8,820 bases of DNA, from the NCBI GenBank assembly GCA_002404055.1, contig DHIZ01000324.1:1-8820 (forward strand). The letters run 5' to 3'. This DNA comes from Chloroflexi bacterium UBA4733 (GTDB lineage: Bacteria > Chloroflexota > UBA4733). This document shows, in pieces, positions 1 through 6,205 of the stretch. The notes under the pieces are model-generated. The model saw only the letters and a program-made list of their open reading frames with translations, ran no database searches and had not been told where the DNA came from. Every line of letters starts with the position of its first letter. Position 1 is the first letter of the stretch. Both the position numbers and the translations under genes were made by a program.

Positions 1-52
1 CGCGATAATCTGTGGCGCACTTCGTTGGTCCCGCTGTGGTGCGGACAGTTTG

Positions 53-65
53 GAGTATGCTACTC
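53..65. promoter_or_regulatory. 13-nt palindrome upstream of the D-serine dehydratase-like gene
   Basis: GAGTA-TGC-TACTC is a perfect inverted repeat with 5-nt arms and a 3-nt centre. It contains TATGCT (56-61), which could serve as a -10 box for the downstream + strand gene; no convincing -35 is visible 16-18 nt upstream. It could be an operator overlapping a weak promoter, or chance. The rest of 1-108 shows no gene. Confidence 0.3.
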
Positions 66-108
66 GTGCGGGAGGTGACGGCCCACACGCGCTGCGAAGG
101 AGTCCTGG

Positions 109-1158
109 ATGCATATCAGCGAACTCGATACGCCCATCATGCTCGTCGATCTCACGGTGTTGGAAGACAATATCCGCCGCCTGCAAGCGGAACTGACAGC
201 TATGGGCATCAACAGTCGGCCGCACATCAAGACGCACAAGATCCCGGCGTTCGGCCGCAAGCAGCTCGCAGCCGGCGCCATCGGCATCTGTTGCCAGAAG
301 GTGGGGGAGGCCGAGGTCTTCGCCCTGGCCGGCTTCGCCGACATCCTCATCGCCTTCAACATCGTTGGCCGGTCCAAAGTCGAGCGCCTGGCACGTCTGC
401 AGCGCCTGACCCGCGCCAGCGCGGCGGTGGACAGCCAGGAGACGATCCAGGGGATCTCCCAGGCGGCGGCGGATGAAGGCGTGCGGGTGCCACTCGTCGT
501 CGAGATTGACGCGGGCGGTCACCGAGCGGGCGTGCCGACCGCTAGCGAGGCGGTGGCGCTGGCGCGCCGGATTGGAGAGCTGCCCGGCCTCGAATTTACG
601 GGCCTCATGTGCTACCCGACGACGGAGCACGTCATCCCAATCCTGCTGGAAGCGCGCGAGCAGCTCGAGCGAGCCGGACTGCCGCCGAAGATCGTGAGCG
701 GTGGTGGCACGGGGGCGCAGCAACGCGCTAAAGCAGCGGGGTTGACCGAGCACCGCTCCGGCACCTACGCCTACAACGACATGAACTGCGTGCGGAGAGG
801 CGCCGCGCGTCTGGAGCAATGCGCCATGCAGGTGCTCGTCACCGTGGTCAGCACAGCCTCGCCTGGCTGGGCGACCGTCGATGGCGGCTCAAAGACCTTC
901 ACCAACGACGCGCTGCAGACTGATGGGCACAACGGCCACGTGCTCGAATACCCGGACGTGTTCCTGCATCACATGAACGAGGAGCATGGTGTCCTGGCAA
1001 CCGATCAGAGCGAGCGGCGGCCCAAGGTAGGCGAGAAGCTGCGGATCATCCCCAACCACGCCTGCGGCACGACCAACCTGCACGACTACCTGGCAGCGCA
1101 CCGCGACGGTAAGGTCGAGGCGATCTTGCCGATCGCCGCTCGCGGGACGATTCGATAG
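109..1158 (+). CDS. PLP-dependent D-serine dehydratase / D-threonine aldolase family protein
   Basis: A 349-aa cytosolic enzyme of the fold-type III PLP family, which includes D-threonine aldolase, eukaryotic-type D-serine dehydratase and 3-hydroxy-D-aspartate aldolase. Visible motifs are RPHIKTHK (37-44, with Lys41 the expected Schiff-base lysine), EIDAGGHRAG (132-141), the phosphate-binding SGGGTG (197-202), DGGSKTF (258-264) and PNHAC (315-319). In the last motif His317 and Cys319 are the expected metal ligands. The C-terminus NLHDY...PIAARG is typical of the family, and the length is normal (about 350-380 aa). The ATG at 109 is preceded by AAGGAG with 6-nt spacing. From family knowledge, a His/Cys metal pair matches chicken D-serine dehydratase, while His/Asp is found in Alcaligenes D-threonine aldolase, so dehydratase-type chemistry on a D-3-hydroxy amino acid is slightly favoured. 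The gene converges on the sugar cluster, so a shared pathway is not shown. Confidence 0.88.
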   Translation: MHISELDTPIMLVDLTVLEDNIRRLQAELTAMGINSRPHIKTHKIPAFGRKQLAAGAIGICCQKVGEAEVFALAGFADILIAFNIVGRSKVERLARLQRLTRASAAVDSQETIQGISQAAADEGVRVPLVVEIDAGGHRAGVPTASEAVALARRIGELPGLEFTGLMCYPTTEHVIPILLEAREQLERAGLPPKIVSGGGTGAQQRAKAAGLTEHRSGTYAYNDMNCVRRGAARLEQCAMQVLVTVVSTASPGWATVDGGSKTFTNDALQTDGHNGHVLEYPDVFLHHMNEEHGVLATDQSERRPKVGEKLRIIPNHACGTTNLHDYLAAHRDGKVEAILPIAARGTIR

Positions 1159-1164
1159 CGGCGC

Positions 1165-1187
1165 GCCGACGAGGAATGTCTGTCGGC
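1165..1187 (+). terminator. Hairpin after the D-serine dehydratase-like gene
   Basis: GCCGAC (1165-1170) pairs with GTCGGC (1182-1187) around an 11-nt loop, starting 7 nt after the TAG stop. There is no following T-run, so it is not a classical intrinsic terminator. It may protect the 3' end or act with a factor. The convergent interval 1159-1336 holds nothing else that I can support. Confidence 0.3.
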
Positions 1188-1336
1188 ACGGCTGCCCAGC
1201 TGCCGCGGTCAGCGAAGGCGATGACGGCGTCGGATCAGGTGGTGAGCTACGAAGTCTCCAACCGTTGGCGTCCTGTCCCGCCCGGCAGAGCAGATACTGA
1301 CCGAGAGTTGGTACATGCGCCGCTTGGCCCGCTCCC

Positions 1337-2530
1337 TCAGCAGCGGCTGTCGGCGCCGGTATCGTGCAGGTACTGGCTGACTCCCTGCCGGGGATACGCG
1401 GTCGCCACCAGCGTAGCGATTTCTGCCAGCGGGTCGCGTCCATATTTGGCACGATAGGTGTCGTGAATGGTCCGCTCCAGGCCGGTCTGGGCACGGAGCG
1501 GCAGGTCGATCCAGGTTGAGTTGAGACGTGCCGATTCGCGGAGCGCCAGCAGCACCTCCTGATCCAGGCGGGCCTGCTGACCGCCGTACGCCGGCTCCGT
1601 TGCCTGCGTGATGGCCATATACATGCCGGCCAGCACATCGGCACGGGCCACATCGTCCGGCGCAGCCAGGCCATAGCGGCGGTAGGGATTCTCCCATACC
1701 AGGGGAGGGTCGGTGGCAACCCGCACCGCGACCAGAACCTGGGCGCCGCCCTGTTCCTCCATGACCGATTCGATGGCGTGACGGCGACGCTCACCACGTT
1801 CGATCACCAGCTCGTTGCCTGCGATGTAGCCGTCGGTGCCGACGATCTCCCAGTAATTGCCGCGCGCGCGGTGGACGGGTTGCTGGTAGACGCAGGTCGC
1901 GCCATCGGCAAACTCGATCACCCCCAACTCCCAGGGATGGATGCGGTTGGGTTGCCCCATGAGATCCAGACGCTCCGGCCCTTCCACGTCCCGCGCCACG
2001 CCGAGCGCCCGCGTTGGCTCGGCCTTTATGACGTTGCGGACGGCGCTCAGACCGTGGTAGGAGCCGGAGGTGTACCAGAGATGGACCTGCGTCACCCGGC
2101 CAATCAGCCCTTCCTCCACGATCCGGCGCTTGAGGCGTTCGGCGGGCCAGCGCCAGACGTTCTCGGCAACCTCGAGCTTGATGTGGTGACGGCGTGCTGT
2201 GCCGATCATGGCGTCGGCCATCGCCATAGTCGGGGCGATCGGCACCTCGCTGATGACGTGGACGCCCCGGCGCGCCGCCGCCTCTGTCATCACGTGATGG
2301 CCGTCCGGCGGGACGATCACGAACAGCAGATCGGGGCGGGTGCTGTCGAGCAACGCGTCGACGGTGGCGAAGCCGGGCACGCCGTGTTGGGCCGCCACCG
2401 ACTCGCGGCGTTGGCCGTCGGCATCGGCGATGCCGGTCAGGGTGAAGAGGTCGTGTAACTGGCCGATGGTGCTCAAGTGCGCCTGAGCACGCGCGCCAGC
2501 GCCGACGACCGCGATCTTAAGCGCCGGCAA
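1337..2530 (-). CDS. Gfo/Idh/MocA family oxidoreductase 2 (EKP motif degenerate)
   Basis: A 397-aa putative NAD(P)-dependent sugar oxidoreductase. The N-terminal Rossmann domain carries the dinucleotide loop VGAGARAQAH (9-18); an acidic residue after the second strand (IADAD, 34-38) fits NAD preference. The usual EKP motif reads EVP (95-97), so the catalytic/cofactor lysine is replaced by valine. AEN (122-124) and EEGLIGRV (139-146) match the family pattern at the domain junction. The C-terminal part has the expected beta-sheet domain and a long tail. The start is TTG at 2530: GGAGG lies 8 nt upstream and the Rossmann strand begins at residue 5. The gene overlaps the upstream isomerase by 14 nt, which indicates translational coupling. 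An SEVP-type motif occurs in some Gfo/Idh/MocA subfamilies as I recall, so function need not be lost. The substrate is unknown. Confidence 0.85.
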   Translation of the reverse strand: MPALKIAVVGAGARAQAHLSTIGQLHDLFTLTGIADADGQRRESVAAQHGVPGFATVDALLDSTRPDLLFVIVPPDGHHVMTEAAARRGVHVISEVPIAPTMAMADAMIGTARRHHIKLEVAENVWRWPAERLKRRIVEEGLIGRVTQVHLWYTSGSYHGLSAVRNVIKAEPTRALGVARDVEGPERLDLMGQPNRIHPWELGVIEFADGATCVYQQPVHRARGNYWEIVGTDGYIAGNELVIERGERRRHAIESVMEEQGGAQVLVAVRVATDPPLVWENPYRRYGLAAPDDVARADVLAGMYMAITQATEPAYGGQQARLDQEVLLALRESARLNSTWIDLPLRAQTGLERTIHDTYRAKYGRDPLAEIATLVATAYPRQGVSQYLHDTGADSRC

Positions 2531-3377
2531 GGGTCGCCCCTCCTTCCTCGCCTACCAGTGGCGCCAGAAAGGCGTGGGCACGGGTGAGGGCGGCGTCGAT
2601 CGCCTCCGCCGTCGGCTGATCGTCAACCCGCTCGATCAAGAGCGGGCCGGAGAAGCCGGCCGCAGTCAGGATGTGCAGCATCCGGGGGTGGTCGACGTCG
2701 CCCTCACCGGGGATCGGGAAGTCGGCCACGCCCTGTCCGCCGCGCTGATCCTTGATGCAGACGCTCTTGACGAGCGGCGCCACGCCGGACTGTTCCAGAT
2801 CGTCCTCGGAGTTCAGCCCTTCGTAGAAGCGCACGTTGCCGGCATCCCAGCAGGCGCGCACGGCTGGGGAACCGATGCGTCCAATGACGTCCACCAGATC
2901 AGCGCCGGTGGCCGTGGCGCCGCGATGCGGCTTCAGCACAATGGTGACGCCGCGGCGCTCTGCTTCCGGCGCTGCCGCCGCCAGGTGACGCAGCAAGCGT
3001 TCGATCTCGCCGTACCAGCGCATCTCACCCTTGCGTTTATCGGCGCTGACGAAGGGCCAGGGACCGGCCGCTTGCAGCAGCGGCATGCCGAGTGCTGCGC
3101 AAAGGTCGAGGTCGGACCGCAAGGGCTCCATCTGCTCCATCGCTCCGCGCCGGGCGAACATGGCGACGGGTGTGAGGCCGAAGCCGGTAATCATCCCTTG
3201 TAGCGCCGCTGTCTGCGCCGGTGTCGGGTCGAGCGGGATGATCGGGCTGCCTGCATGGTCCGTCCAGAGGCTGACCACACGATAGCCGCTCTGGGCAATC
3301 CCCTGGAGTGCCCGCTGCAACGGCTCCCTGCGATAGGGCAGCGTGTGTACTCCCAACGGAAGGGGTGTCGTGTGCAT
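2517..3377 (-). CDS. Sugar phosphate isomerase/epimerase-like TIM-barrel protein (COG1082 / AP_endonuc_2 type)
   Basis: A 286-aa xylose-isomerase-like TIM barrel, expected to be a metal-dependent cytosolic sugar or keto-sugar isomerase, epimerase or lyase. Motifs in order are LGVHTLPYRR near the N-terminus, LKPHRG (148-153), CWDAGNV (176-182), VCIKD (206-210), PGEGDVDHP (223-231) and LLIERV (246-251). His151, Asp178 and Glu249 are plausible metal or acid-base residues; Lys149 sits where many relatives have a metal-binding Glu. I chose ATG at 3377 rather than the longer open frame from 3605. GGGAG lies 4 nt upstream of it, the barrel's first strand follows directly, and the 76-residue extension is low-complexity and out of frame with a gene remnant there. 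The stop overlaps the start of oxidoreductase 2 by 14 nt. The role is probably in the same oxidative sugar pathway as the flanking dehydrogenases. Confidence 0.85.
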   Translation of the reverse strand: MHTTPLPLGVHTLPYRREPLQRALQGIAQSGYRVVSLWTDHAGSPIIPLDPTPAQTAALQGMITGFGLTPVAMFARRGAMEQMEPLRSDLDLCAALGMPLLQAAGPWPFVSADKRKGEMRWYGEIERLLRHLAAAAPEAERRGVTIVLKPHRGATATGADLVDVIGRIGSPAVRACWDAGNVRFYEGLNSEDDLEQSGVAPLVKSVCIKDQRGGQGVADFPIPGEGDVDHPRMLHILTAAGFSGPLLIERVDDQPTAEAIDAALTRAHAFLAPLVGEEGGATLAGA

Positions 3378-3388
3378 TGTTCTCCCTT

Positions 3389-3553
3389 TTACTTTGGTGA
3401 CTGGTCGATGAGACCTTGCAGCAGTGGCTGGACGCCCTGCAGTGTGGCAGCGACTTCGGACTTGCCCGCGACGATACTGGCCAGGGCCGGCTCCCGCCCC
3501 ATGACGGTAGGCCGCAGCGACTGGATAGAAGTATAGAAAAAGTGGGGGGGCAC
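3389..3553 (-). pseudogene. C-terminal remnant of an ABC-transporter solute-binding protein
   Basis: The minus-strand frame ending at TAA 3391-3389 encodes about 54 codons reading VPPHFFYTSIQSLRPTV, then MGREPALASIVAGKSEVAAT, then LQGVQPLLQGLIDQSPK. This resembles the extreme C-terminus of family 1 solute-binding proteins: a proline-rich segment, then an 'REPALA..I..GK..V...L' helix and a final amphipathic helix. There is no start codon with a ribosome site. Upstream, a strong AAAGGAGG (3597-3590) sits directly after the preceding gene with no usable start behind it, as if the body of the gene was deleted between its ribosome site and its last 55 codons. It is not a copy of the intact binding protein at 6938-8368, whose C-terminus differs. 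I am confident it is coding-derived and less sure of the family. Confidence 0.6.
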
Positions 3554-3559
3554 GGTCAA
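3530..3559 (-). promoter_or_regulatory. Candidate sigma70-type promoter for the isomerase and oxidoreductase 2
   Basis: On the minus strand TTGACC (3559-3554) and TATACT (3535-3530) are separated by 18 nt, close to consensus. It would give a leader of about 145 nt before the isomerase ATG, running through the solute-binding-protein remnant. It lies inside old coding sequence, so it may be fortuitous. Confidence 0.4.
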
Positions 3560-3560
3560 G

Positions 3561-3587
3561 CCGGCCGTGCGACGGTGCGACGGCCGG
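3561..3587 (-). terminator. Stable GC hairpin between oxidoreductase 1 and the downstream pair
   Basis: CCGGCCGT (3561-3568) and ACGGCCGG (3580-3587) form a perfect 8-bp stem with an 11-nt loop, 25 nt after the stop of oxidoreductase 1. The loop and left arm also contain two adjacent copies of the 8-mer CGTCGCAC on the minus strand. There is no U-run directly after it, so attenuation or mRNA 3'-end protection is more likely than a strong intrinsic stop. Confidence 0.4.
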
Positions 3588-3612
3588 GACCTCCTTTGCC
3601 AGCAACGTCGCG

Positions 3613-4632
3613 CTAGGCCAGCGGCAGCTTGATGGACTTGCCGCCCTGTTCGGCGCTCATATCCGCCGCGAAACAGGCCTCGTGCGTGTTGACGGCGTCC
3701 GCCAGGTTGACGTGTGACTCCCGGCCGGACAGGATGCAGTCGACAAAGTGGTCGATCTCTCCCTGGAAGGGGTGATGGGCAACGTCGCCATTGTCCGGCA
3801 GGATGGTAGGTAGCTCGGCGAAGCCGGTCAGGCCGGGAAGCTGGCGGGTGTAGAGGCGGTTGCCGCGTATCACTCCATCCGTACCAAACAGGTCAATGTT
3901 GAAGTTGTAGGGCATCCACTGCGAACTGCAAGCGGATACCTTCCCCATGCCATTAGCAAAGCGAACGAGCACCACGGTGTTGGCGGCGCCCACGTGGCTA
4001 CTGACGCCCTCCGCTGTCGGCGGCGACCAACTCAGCGCTGTCACTTCTTCGATGTCACTATCCATGAGGTACCTGGCCAAGTCGACAGCGTGACAGCCGC
4101 CGCTCAACATGGCACTGACGCCACCGCCATGGCCGGCTAGACCGGCCTGTTCCAGGTTGTGCCAGTAGTCCGTCTGGACAAGGAAGGTGGTGCCGAAGGC
4201 CCCGGAGGCGGCGAGCGCCTTGATGTTCTGGACGGCGAGATTCCAGCGCAACACGAAACTGACGACAGTGCGCACGCCGGCCTGGCGCACTGCCTGATGC
4301 ATGCGCTGCAGGTCTTCCGGGTTCGTCGCTACCGGCTTCTCGATCAGGATGTGCTTGCCTGCTTGTGCTGCCACCACCGTCTCCTCGCAATGCCGCTGTG
4401 GTGGCGTGCAGATCGAGACGACGTCCACACCCGGCTGAGCCAGCAGGTCCTCGTATCGATCGAAGACCGGTACATCGAGACCAAACTCCCGCGCCTTGCG
4501 CGCGGCGCCCTCACGGGTGCGGCTGCCGATGGCAACGACGCGGGTATGCGGGTTCTTCTGGTACGCGCGGATGTGCTCCGTCGATACCCAGCCCGCGCCT
4601 TGAATCGCTACGCCAAGGTCGCTGTCCGCCAT
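3613..4632 (-). CDS. Gfo/Idh/MocA family oxidoreductase 1
   Basis: A 339-aa NAD(P)-dependent sugar or inositol dehydrogenase-like protein. The N-terminal Rossmann fold has QGAGWVSTEHIRAY (11-24) and SICTPP (73-78). A complete EKP motif (98-100, ILIEKPVATN) follows, then SFVLRWN (125-131) and GGCHAVDLARYL (178-189), where His181 and Asp184 match the usual substrate/catalytic positions. The C-terminal part (about 125-339) is the beta-sheet substrate domain. The start is ATG at 4632, preceded by GGAGG at close spacing (AGAC between); the frame extends 17 codons further upstream, but that part has no ribosome site and no fold. It lies downstream of the ROK regulator (144 nt gap) and upstream of the isomerase. 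Unlike oxidoreductase 2 it keeps all the expected catalytic residues, so it is the likelier active dehydrogenase. The substrate cannot be assigned. Confidence 0.88.
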   Translation of the reverse strand: MADSDLGVAIQGAGWVSTEHIRAYQKNPHTRVVAIGSRTREGAARKAREFGLDVPVFDRYEDLLAQPGVDVVSICTPPQRHCEETVVAAQAGKHILIEKPVATNPEDLQRMHQAVRQAGVRTVVSFVLRWNLAVQNIKALAASGAFGTTFLVQTDYWHNLEQAGLAGHGGGVSAMLSGGCHAVDLARYLMDSDIEEVTALSWSPPTAEGVSSHVGAANTVVLVRFANGMGKVSACSSQWMPYNFNIDLFGTDGVIRGNRLYTRQLPGLTGFAELPTILPDNGDVAHHPFQGEIDHFVDCILSGRESHVNLADAVNTHEACFAADMSAEQGGKSIKLPLA

Positions 4633-4704
4633 GTCTCCTCCTTCTCCACTGATGTAGAACGATGCGGCGTTGTCGTTCGCCACACGCGTATTGCACGCCG
4701 TTCG

Positions 4705-4732
4705 ACTGTAGCACAGGCCGGCGGCGGCGCAA
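4705..4732 (-). promoter_or_regulatory. Candidate extended -10 promoter for oxidoreductase 1
   Basis: The minus strand reads TTGCGC (4732-4727), a 16-nt spacer, then TGC-TACAGT, with the -10 at 4710-4705 and an extended TGn element. It sits about 73 nt before the ATG at 4632. The -35 is only fair. Confidence 0.35.
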
Positions 4733-4742
4733 GCGGGCCTGT
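4713..4742. promoter_or_regulatory. Inverted repeat covering the candidate promoter of oxidoreductase 1
   Basis: ACAGGCC (4713-4719) and GGCCTGT (4736-4742) are perfect 7-nt arms around a 16-nt centre. The repeat covers the spacer and -35 of the candidate promoter, as an operator would. It could instead be a weak hairpin after the ROK gene, since no T-run follows. Confidence 0.3.
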
Positions 4743-4776
4743 ATGCTGCCGACTACCGCCAGACGCGGCGACGACG

Positions 4777-6027
4777 CTATTTGGGCGCATCGTGCAGTTC
4801 ATCGTTGACGAGCAAGTCCGATGCCCGGCCCAGGACGAGGGCGGCAGCGCCGATGGCTCCGGCGTCGCTGCCTAGTACACTCGGACAGATCTGCACGGCG
4901 GCAAAGGGCACGGCTAGGGCACGGCGGCGCGCTTCATCGCTGACGGCGTCCACAAAAAGGGAGCCGGCCGCGGCAAGCGGCCCGCCCAGGATCAGCCGGT
5001 CGGGATTGAACAGGTTGATGACCGTGGCAGCGGCGATCCCCAGGTAACGCCCGCTTTCCCGGACCAGCGGCGCCGCAATGGTATCCCCATCGCGCGCCGC
5101 CTCCGCCAGTTGCACGGTGGTCAGGCGTTCAGGGTCGCCGCAGCAGCGCGCACGCAGCAACTCCCCACCTTCCTCGCGTAGTTGCGCCCGCGCCTGGGCC
5201 AGCAGCACAGCGCCGGCCGCCAGCGTGTGCAGGCAGCCGCGATTGCCGCAATCGCACAGGCTGCCCGATGGCTCGATCGTGATGTGACCGATTTCGCCCG
5301 CGCTGGAGTTTACTCCTGTTTCGAGCTTGCCATCGCGCACAATGCCGGCCGCGATGCCGCGTCCGACATAGATATAGACGAGCAACCGGGCGCCGACTCC
5401 TGCTCCGCTGTAGAACTCCCCCAGCGCCGCCGCCTTGCTGCGGTTGGCTACATAGACCGGCAGGCCGGTACGCTCCCGCAGCAAGGCCGCCAGCGGCACC
5501 TCACCCCAGTCGTAGCCAACGGCCGTGTGGACCACGCCGCTCTCAATGTCCACGAGGCCGGGGGCGGCAAAGCCGATGCCCAGTACCTGGTGTTGCGGTA
5601 CCTTGTCCATGAGGCGAGCGATACTCTCGGTGGCGGCATCCAGCACCGGTGGGGGCGTCGTCCCTTGCGCCACGGTCACCTCGCGGTGCAGCACCGTGCC
5701 ATCCAGGTCAGTCAGCACCGTGTGCAAGTCTCGCTCGCCCATCTCCACACCGATGGCAAAGCGCGCTCGCGGCTCAAAGCGCAAGAGTTGCGGTCGTCGC
5801 CCCCCGTTTGATTTGCCCGTACCGGCTTCGACCAGGACACCAGCGCGCTGCAACTCATCGACGATCACGTAGGCGGTCGCCCGGCTCAGGCCGGACCGCT
5901 CCGCCAGGGCAGGACAGGTCGTCACGCGCAGGTCGCGGGCGAGCGCGAGCAGCAGCGCCCGATTGGTGGCGCGCACATCCTCCAGTTGGCGACGCCCCGG
6001 AACGACCGTCAACCCTATGCGCTCCAT
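4777..6027 (-). CDS. ROK family transcriptional regulator (XylR/NagC type), kinase-dead
   Basis: A 416-aa repressor-type ROK protein. Residues about 15-85 form a winged helix-turn-helix (LAERSGLSRATAYVIVDELQ, 41-60, then a basic NGGRRPQLLRF wing). Residues about 88-400 form the ROK sugar-binding domain. GEIGHITIEPSG (244-255) and CDCGNRGCLH (258-267) give the conserved E-x-G-H and Cys/His zinc site. GLVDIESGVV and GIGFAAPG are normal for the family. The ROK kinase motif N-D-A-N is replaced by NRSK (194-197), so the catalytic Asp is Arg and the phosphate motif near 92-100 is not DxGGT-like; sugar sensing without phosphorylation is expected. The ATG at 6027 has no clear ribosome site; TTG at residue 6, with GGAG 9 nt upstream, is an alternative. 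It is first in the cluster and probably controls it and itself through nearby repeats. Confidence 0.9.
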   Translation of the reverse strand: MERIGLTVVPGRRQLEDVRATNRALLLALARDLRVTTCPALAERSGLSRATAYVIVDELQRAGVLVEAGTGKSNGGRRPQLLRFEPRARFAIGVEMGERDLHTVLTDLDGTVLHREVTVAQGTTPPPVLDAATESIARLMDKVPQHQVLGIGFAAPGLVDIESGVVHTAVGYDWGEVPLAALLRERTGLPVYVANRSKAAALGEFYSGAGVGARLLVYIYVGRGIAAGIVRDGKLETGVNSSAGEIGHITIEPSGSLCDCGNRGCLHTLAAGAVLLAQARAQLREEGGELLRARCCGDPERLTTVQLAEAARDGDTIAAPLVRESGRYLGIAAATVINLFNPDRLILGGPLAAAGSLFVDAVSDEARRRALAVPFAAVQICPSVLGSDAGAIGAAALVLGRASDLLVNDELHDAPK

Positions 6028-6048
6028 CGTGGTTCGTGATCAGCCGCT

Positions 6049-6094
6049 TGCTGTACCAAGGCCGTTTGCCGCCCTTCGTTCGTGCTGTACTAAG
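6049..6094. promoter_or_regulatory. Pair of 12-nt direct repeats upstream of the ROK gene
   Basis: TGCTGTACCAAG (6049-6060) and TGCTGTACTAAG (6083-6094) match at 11 of 12 positions and start 34 nt apart, about three helical turns. The first copy is flanked by CTTG/CAAG arms. They lie 22-67 nt before the ROK ATG, a fitting place for autoregulatory operator sites. Direct binding is inference. Confidence 0.45.
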
Positions 6095-6112
6095 ATCGTC
6101 TGCGCCACAAAG

Positions 6113-6143
6113 AGTCTACCCACCTTGCTGACGTTAGGCTAAC
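6113..6143 (-). promoter_or_regulatory. Weak candidate promoter and palindrome upstream of the ROK gene
   Basis: On the minus strand TTAGCC (6142-6137), 18 nt, TAGACT (6118-6113) could be a poor -35 with a good -10, the same -10 hexamer as the solute-binding-protein promoter. A perfect palindrome GTTAG-G-CTAAC (6133-6143) covers the -35. Evidence is limited to position and sequence. Confidence 0.25.
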
Positions 6144-6205
6144 CTCTGTAACGCAATGGCGCGACGGCCGGCAGTGAGGCAACCCGCAGTGTTGGCCGCG
6201 CCTGC

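Noticed and set aside
12..476. 154-codon plus-strand open frame at the left edge
   Set aside because: It is out of frame with and mostly inside the PLP enzyme gene, and has Arg/Gly/Pro-rich shadow composition.
889..1797. 302-codon minus-strand open frame
   Set aside because: It is Arg/Pro/Ser-rich, antisense to the PLP enzyme at one end and out of frame within oxidoreductase 2 at the other; a high-GC shadow.
1778..2458. 226-codon plus-strand open frame
   Set aside because: It is antisense to oxidoreductase 2, has shadow-like composition and no family pattern.
3378..3605. 76-codon N-terminal extension of the isomerase frame up to 3605
   Set aside because: It has no fold or sensible composition and is in a different frame from the binding-protein remnant. 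The internal ATG at 3377 has a good ribosome site and begins the barrel.
4633..4683. 17-codon N-terminal extension of oxidoreductase 1
   Set aside because: The ATG at 4632 is directly preceded by GGAGG and starts just before the Rossmann strand; the extension has neither.
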